Positions 24,524 to 28,172 of a stretch of 28,172 nucleotides of DNA are shown piece after piece. Below the pieces are notes generated by a model. It was not told where the DNA came from, did no database searches, and saw nothing but the letters and a program-made list of their open reading frames with translations. A program made the translations under genes and the position numbers. Origin of the DNA: JBCDCU01 sp039180865 (lineage in GTDB: Bacteria; Pseudomonadota; Alphaproteobacteria; Rhizobiales; JACESI01); NCBI GenBank assembly GCA_039180865.1, contig JBCDCZ010000020.1:1-28172 (forward strand), in the 5' to 3' direction. How positions within the stretch are numbered: the first letter of the stretch is position 1; each line of letters begins with the position of its first letter.

Positions 24524-24775
24524 ATGGCCGATACCTCCGCCCTTAAATACAATCTTACGCATCCAATCGTGTGCGCGAAATGCTCGGAAGACGTTTTACA
24601 AGGACGCTCGGGCGGGCTCTCGATGCGGGAATATGCCGCGGTCGATATCGGCTTCACGCCAATCGGCATCCAGGTCTGGTGCAGGCGGCACAACATTAAC
24701 GTTGTCCATATCGATTTTCAGGGAAACCGTTTGCCGGCAGACTTCCGATGTATCGAAGATCCGGTGTCCCAATAA
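24524..24775 (+). CDS. Small Cys/His-rich protein, probably zinc-binding, function unknown
   Basis: The 83-residue protein has Cys 17 and Cys 20 (IVCAKC), Cys 53 and His 56 (VWCRRH), His 62 (VHIDF) and Cys 76. The CxxC ... CxxH pairs suggest one zinc ribbon. The middle is GLSMREYAAVDIGFTPIG and VWCRRHNINVVHIDFQ. I regard it as a conserved hypothetical of proteobacterial type but cannot name the family. It lacks a signal peptide, so it is probably cytoplasmic. The ribosome site is weak. It converges on mnmD, with 15 bases between stops. Minus-strand frames over the same bases are shadows. Confidence 0.7.
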   Translation: MADTSALKYNLTHPIVCAKCSEDVLQGRSGGLSMREYAAVDIGFTPIGIQVWCRRHNINVVHIDFQGNRLPADFRCIEDPVSQ

Positions 24776-24790
24776 CGCCAATCCCTTATT

Positions 24791-25471
24791 TCAGATAGTG
24801 CTTTGTAGGATACCACGCGTCATGTGACGCTTTCTACCGTAGCCGGGAACACGCTCAACCTGGAAACCGGCCGCTTCAAGGGTACGCCTGACAAAGCCAG
24901 CGGCTGTATAGGTCGCGAAGGTCCCGCTTTTCTTTGTCTTCTTAGCCACTTTATCAAGCAGCGCCTCGTTCCAAAGCTCCGGATTCTTAGCGGGGCTGAA
25001 ACCGTCGAGATACCATGCATCAGCAACGCCGGAATAATCCGCGACCATTTCGTTTGCATCACCAATCGCAAGCGTCAGAGTGACATTACCCTGCTCGACC
25101 GTGTGCCAACCGGGCTCAGGCGGGAAGCCTTCGAGAAAATGTTCGGCCAGTTCCGCCAGATCGACCCAGGGCGCCAATGCCTTCAATCCCTGATCCCTGG
25201 ACACCGGATATTGTTCGAAGGACGTGTAGGACAGGGGCAATGTCCCACCCGCGGCACGATAAGCAAGCACCGTCGCGAAGAAATTGAGGCCGGTGCCAAA
25301 GCCCAACTCAGCGATCTTTGGTATTTCGCCACGAGACCAGCGGGCCGGGAGATCATTGCCGTTTATGAAGACATGCCGTGTCTCGGCCCAACCGTCAGCT
25401 AATGAGAAATAGGGATCATCGAATTTGACTGAAACCGGAACACCGTCCTCGTCCCAATTGATATCTACCAT
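24791..25471 (-). CDS. mnmD: MnmD-type tRNA (5-methylaminomethyl-2-thiouridine) methyltransferase
   Basis: The 226-residue protein matches the N-terminal methyltransferase half of MnmC, which makes the last methylation of mnm5s2U at the wobble position of tRNA. The SAM-binding motif is AELGFGTGLNF (about 54-64); DAWYLDGFSPAKNPELW contains the catalytic-site Asp, and TYTAAGFVRRTLEAAGF and GYGRKRHMTRG complete the signature. There is no FAD half, so the protein is the single-domain MnmD form. ATG at 25471 is chosen over GTG 25480 because GGTGAGG stands just before it. An FAD oxidoreductase gene is divergent 168 bases away and may be the missing half. A cysteine-rich open frame without a start ends 6 bases before the ATG. 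Confidence 0.88.
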   Translation of the reverse strand: MVDINWDEDGVPVSVKFDDPYFSLADGWAETRHVFINGNDLPARWSRGEIPKIAELGFGTGLNFFATVLAYRAAGGTLPLSYTSFEQYPVSRDQGLKALAPWVDLAELAEHFLEGFPPEPGWHTVEQGNVTLTLAIGDANEMVADYSGVADAWYLDGFSPAKNPELWNEALLDKVAKKTKKSGTFATYTAAGFVRRTLEAAGFQVERVPGYGRKRHMTRGILQSTI

Positions 25472-25476
25472 ACCCC

Positions 25477-25632
25477 TCACCTGGACTGTGTTTCATCCCG
25501 TATCGCCGAAACGGGTCCCTTTTCTTTGGGTTCAACCTCATGTATGGGCAACACCCGATCCATGACACAGCATTCTTCGCAGCTATAACATGGCCCGAAC
25601 TGTTCGCACTTATGATCATGCGGACAGGCAGT
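25477..25632 (-). pseudogene. Cysteine-rich open frame without a start codon, ending just before mnmD
   Basis: On the minus strand a 51-codon frame ends with TGA at 25477-25479, which itself forms part of the mnmD ribosome site. It encodes CPHDHKCEQFGPCYSCEECC near its start, then an acidic and basic tail. No ATG, GTG, TTG or CTG occurs before the cluster; the first ATG is after it and would give 28 residues. It could be a gene broken at its 5' end, a gene with a frameshift, or chance. Stop-to-start overlap with the mnmD ribosome site is typical of real operons. Confidence 0.3.
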
Positions 25633-25639
25633 TCAGGGT

Positions 25640-26821
25640 ATGACCTTGACCAAAACGAGCGACACTCTTTTTGACCTCGTGATCATCGGTGGCGGGATTT
25701 TCGGATTGTGGGCGGCCAAGGCAGCCTACGATCGTGGTCTTAAAGTCGCCCTCGCAGAACGCGATCACATTGGTGCCGGCGCAAGCGGCGGGCTCCTTGG
25801 CGCGCTTATGCCGCATATTCCGACCGGATGGAACGACAAGAAGCAGTTTCAGTTTGACGCTCTTGCAGCCCTACCTGGTCTTATCGAACGACTTGAAGCG
25901 GACACCGATTTATCCTGCGGGTATAAGAGAACCGGGCGGGCCATGCCGCTAAGGTCTGAACGTTTCGTCGATATTACCCTTCAGCGGGAAAAGGCTGCAG
26001 AGAGAAATTGGCATCACGCAACGGAGACTTTTACCTTCTCACGTATTTCCGATTCAGATCTTTCAGAATGGCTTCAACCAGAAAAAGCGCCCTTCGGTTA
26101 TGTCTATGATAGTCTCGCCGCCCGGATTGACCCGCGCGACTACATGACTGTCCTGAAAACCTGGCTTTCAACACGCGTTTCGATCTTTGAAGGGCTCAAC
26201 TTCGAGCGCTTCGATAACGGTCTTGCCCGCTTCAACAAGGGTGCTGTCACCCTTAAGTCCGGCAATGCTCTTTTAGCCCACGGTTATGAGGCGTTCGACC
26301 ATTTGCGTCGAGCACACGGCCTTGATCTTGGTCGCGGTGTGAAGGGCCAGGCCGCCGCGTTTTTCGTTGGCGATGCCGTCCACGATATGCCGGTCATCTA
26401 CGACGATGGTGTTTACATTGTTCCGCATGACAATGGGTATTGCGCGGTCGGCTCAACGAGCGAAGACAACTGGACCGACCCGCACCTGCCGGATCCTGAT
26501 AATCACGGGTTCATTGCGAAGGCTCAGGAGCTTTGCCCGCGCCTCGAAAACCTGTCCCCGACTATGTACTGGGCGGGTGTGCGTCCGAAGTGTCATGAAC
26601 GTGAACCAATCGTCGGCCGCCTGTTTTCCAACGAACCGCTTTACGTTGCGACTGGCGGTTTCAAGATCAGTTTCGGCATTGCTCATCGAATTGCCGAAGC
26701 GCTTGCCGATGAGATTACGGGTTCGACAGGTGGCATCTCACTCCCCGAGAGTTTCACAACCGATCATCACATCCGTGCCTGCCGGGCAAAAATGGTTCCT
26801 TCAGCAGGTCATCTCCATTAA
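25640..26821 (+). CDS. FAD-dependent oxidoreductase (DAO family), possible partner of MnmD
   Basis: This 393-residue protein has an N-terminal FAD-binding Rossmann motif DLVIIGGGIFGLWAAKAA, GAGASGGLLGALMPHIP, and the C-terminal YVATGGFKISFGIAHRIAEA that closes the FAD site. It belongs to the glycine/D-amino acid oxidase family. The C-terminal half of MnmC, which removes carboxymethyl from cmnm5U, has the same fold. With a single-domain mnmD divergent next door, this may be a stand-alone MnmC2-like enzyme. Other deaminating amine oxidases are equally possible on sequence alone. The ribosome site is weak (CAGGG next to ATG). It is followed by nudC after 61 bases. Confidence 0.8.
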   Translation: MTLTKTSDTLFDLVIIGGGIFGLWAAKAAYDRGLKVALAERDHIGAGASGGLLGALMPHIPTGWNDKKQFQFDALAALPGLIERLEADTDLSCGYKRTGRAMPLRSERFVDITLQREKAAERNWHHATETFTFSRISDSDLSEWLQPEKAPFGYVYDSLAARIDPRDYMTVLKTWLSTRVSIFEGLNFERFDNGLARFNKGAVTLKSGNALLAHGYEAFDHLRRAHGLDLGRGVKGQAAAFFVGDAVHDMPVIYDDGVYIVPHDNGYCAVGSTSEDNWTDPHLPDPDNHGFIAKAQELCPRLENLSPTMYWAGVRPKCHEREPIVGRLFSNEPLYVATGGFKISFGIAHRIAEALADEITGSTGGISLPESFTTDHHIRACRAKMVPSAGHLH

Positions 26822-26882
26822 TAGGGTGGCTCACACTCTTCACGCCCGCCCCCCACAACAACCACTTCAGGAATCACCAGCC

Positions 26883-27809
26883 ATGAGCAACGCGTTTTTC
26901 GACAGAGAAGATCAAAGCGCGCTCAATGGTTTTAGCGGCAACAGGCTAAACAGGCTTGGGGAACAACGCGAAACGCTTGATGTTCCCGTCCTTATCGACC
27001 ATCCCGGAGCAGCGTTTTATCTGTTGAGTGAAGCTCGGCAGTTGGTCAAATCTGTTGATCCTTACAAACCCACGTTTTCGGCCGACGAGGTCGTTTCGCT
27101 TGGAGGCAACCCGGCGGACGCCTTTCTTCTTGGCCTCGACGATGCCGGAGCCCCCAGCTTTGCAACGTCTGTCCCGCGCAAGGATGACTATCCATTCGAA
27201 GCACAGGCAGTGGATTTGCGTGCGCTCACACGCGCCGGAACATTGAATGGAGCGGAAATCGGTGCGACCGCGCAAGCGCGTTCACTGGTATTGTGGCATC
27301 AAAGCCATCGTTTCTGCGCCCGATGCGGCACCGCAACAGATGTGACCCAGGCCGGGTATTCGCGCACCTGTCCAAACTGCGGCGCTCACCACTTCCCACG
27401 GACCGACCCGGTGGTGATTATGCTTGCCGTCGACGAAGACTATTGTCTGCTCGGCCGTAGCCCTCACTTTCCCGATGGCATGGTGTCATGCCTGGCGGGT
27501 TTCGTTGAAGTTGGCGAAACGCTCGAAGAGGCGGTCCGTCGAGAGACCTTTGAGGAATCCGGGATCAGAACCGGCCGGATCCACTATCATTCGAGCCAAC
27601 CCTGGCCGTTCTCATCGTCGCTCATGATTGGGTGCCTCGCAGAAGCGCTCAGCAAAGACATCGTAACCGATGATGAGCTGGAAATGTGCCGCTGGTTCAG
27701 CCGCAAAGAAACCAGCTCAATTCTTGAGCGCACGCATCCAGAGGGGATCTGGTCACCGCCGCGCATGGCTATAGCACACCAACTGATGCGCGCTTTTGCA
27801 GAAGCCTGA
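26883..27809 (+). CDS. nudC: NADH pyrophosphatase NudC
   Basis: NudC hydrolyses NADH to NMNH and AMP and removes NAD caps from RNA. The 308-residue protein has an N-terminal domain, a four-Cys zinc ribbon (Cys 135, 138, 153, 156), the Nudix box from Gly 196 to Ile 218 with GFVEVGETLEEAVRRETFEE and the catalytic Glu residues intact, and the NudC-specific SQPWPFSSSLM (228-238). ATG at 26883 fits the family; an upstream continuation of the frame to 26367 overlaps the FAD gene and is a shadow. AGGA lies about 10 bases before the ATG. It may be co-transcribed with the FAD oxidoreductase gene. Confidence 0.95.
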   Translation: MSNAFFDREDQSALNGFSGNRLNRLGEQRETLDVPVLIDHPGAAFYLLSEARQLVKSVDPYKPTFSADEVVSLGGNPADAFLLGLDDAGAPSFATSVPRKDDYPFEAQAVDLRALTRAGTLNGAEIGATAQARSLVLWHQSHRFCARCGTATDVTQAGYSRTCPNCGAHHFPRTDPVVIMLAVDEDYCLLGRSPHFPDGMVSCLAGFVEVGETLEEAVRRETFEESGIRTGRIHYHSSQPWPFSSSLMIGCLAEALSKDIVTDDELEMCRWFSRKETSSILERTHPEGIWSPPRMAIAHQLMRAFAEA

Positions 27810-27814
27810 CTGTG

Positions 27815-27846
27815 CAAAAAAGCAATCGCCCCGCGTGAGCGGGGCG
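27815..27846 (-). terminator. Terminator of the minus-strand pilus-domain gene
   Basis: CGCCCCGC and GCGGGGCG (27827-27846) pair over eight bases around a GTGA loop. On the minus strand the stem is followed by ATTGC and TTTTTT, so it mainly ends the gene entering from the right. It may also stop nudC transcripts on the plus strand. Confidence 0.75.
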
Positions 27847-27886
27847 GGCAACTCGGATTCAGGGTTTCGATCAGCGTTTCGAAAGC

Positions 27887-28172
27887 CTATTCAACGCCCT
27901 GTCCGCCGGAACCGGAAGCAAAAGCGTTGCGCGATTGGATCTGCGACTGAACAGCTCCAAAGGCATTTTGCTCATCACCGAGAGCCAATGAACGCTCGCA
28001 TTTCGGAGAACAACTGTAAGTGATACGGCTCGTCCGACGATAGATCGTCACTGCATTTACCCGCTCGCCGCGCACAGTCAAAAGCGATTCTGCAATCGCT
28101 TCACCGTCATGGTCGAGGACGATCATGTTTGTCACACCGAAGCTCTTGCCAGTGATAATCAGGGTCGTTTCA
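27887..28172 (-). CDS. Pilus-assembly N-terminal (T2SS/T3SS pil_N) domain protein, 5' end beyond window
   Basis: The frame is open to the right edge, so at least 94 residues are visible and the start lies outside. The sequence LIITGKSFGVTNMIVLDHDG is the hallmark of the pilus-assembly N-terminal domain found in CpaC secretins and in short periplasmic proteins. Here the domain is followed by VTIYRRTSRITYSCSPKCE, with a Cys pair (CSPKC), and by a Gly/Ser-rich tail, and there is no secretin domain. It is therefore probably a short periplasmic accessory protein linked to Flp-type pili or its relatives, by domain analogy. A GTG at 28135 is internal. The terminator at 27815-27846 lies downstream. 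Confidence 0.8.
   Translation of the reverse strand, partial: ETTLIITGKSFGVTNMIVLDHDGEAIAESLLTVRGERVNAVTIYRRTSRITYSCSPKCERSLALGDEQNAFGAVQSQIQSRNAFASGSGGQGVE

Noticed and set aside
25497..25515. Hairpin CCCGT...ACGGG followed by a T-rich stretch
   Set aside because: Only five base pairs with a nine-base loop, and no plus-strand gene ends there.
26367..26882. N-terminal extension of nudC over the FAD oxidoreductase gene
   Set aside because: The open frame is a shadow of the FAD gene; nudC has its own ATG at 26883 at the family-typical position.
1..28172. CRISPR arrays, transposases, integrases, phage genes, toxin-antitoxin pairs, tRNA genes
   Set aside because: I looked for repeated units, typical motifs and tRNA-like arms on both strands and saw none I could support.

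Overview
The window looks like chromosomal DNA of an alphaproteobacterium, probably Hyphomicrobiales (Rhizobiales) or a close relative. The reasons are the gene order trpF-trpB-trpA-accD-folC, an AccD beginning MNWISNVVRPK, a DnaX without its zinc module, an SRP RNA just upstream of dnaX, a cobW-cobN-cobO cluster and a protein with the pilus-assembly N-terminal domain. The genus cannot be told. No tRNA, 16S/23S/5S rRNA, CRISPR array, IS element or prophage gene was recognised. The DNA is compact and almost wholly coding.

Layout. 1-1035: 3' part of rmuC (+). 1044-1727: OmpA-type lipoprotein (-). 2110-2820: divergent SDR-fold protein (+). 2849-4907: recR and a secreted TPR protein (-). 5029-6442: a palindromic operator, an ArsR-type regulator and a YraQ/ArsP-type permease that overlaps it by 4 bases (+). 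6573-7493: EamA exporter (+). 7475-10424: dnaX-ybaB-SDR (-), with the 4.5S SRP RNA and its promoter at 10645-10775 (-). 10855-11292: HIT protein (+). 11289-12754: two translationally coupled SDRs (-) with a hairpin covering their ribosome-binding site.

From 23971 down to 12885 runs a continuous minus-strand block: cobW-cobN-cobO, trpF-trpB-arsC-trpA, accD-folC. It joins cobalt insertion and adenosylation in B12 synthesis, the last steps of tryptophan synthesis, malonyl-CoA synthesis and folate polyglutamylation. An arsenate reductase gene sits between trpB and trpA.

From 23972 to the end are small and less familiar elements: a 25-codon ORF behind a full 16-base match to the 16S rRNA 3' end and followed by a strong terminator; a small Cys/His-rich protein; a divergent pair of mnmD (tRNA wobble-uridine methyltransferase) and an FAD oxidoreductase, resembling a split MnmC; NADH pyrophosphatase nudC; and the end of a pilus-domain gene that enters from the right edge.

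The most interesting points are: arsC inside the trp operon together with a separate arsR/permease unit whose operator is readable; the separation of recR from dnaX-ybaB by about 4.8 kb of accessory genes; the small ORF with the extended Shine-Dalgarno; the start-less cysteine-rich frame before mnmD; and the SD-masking hairpin before the SDR pair. No complete new multi-gene system is evident.
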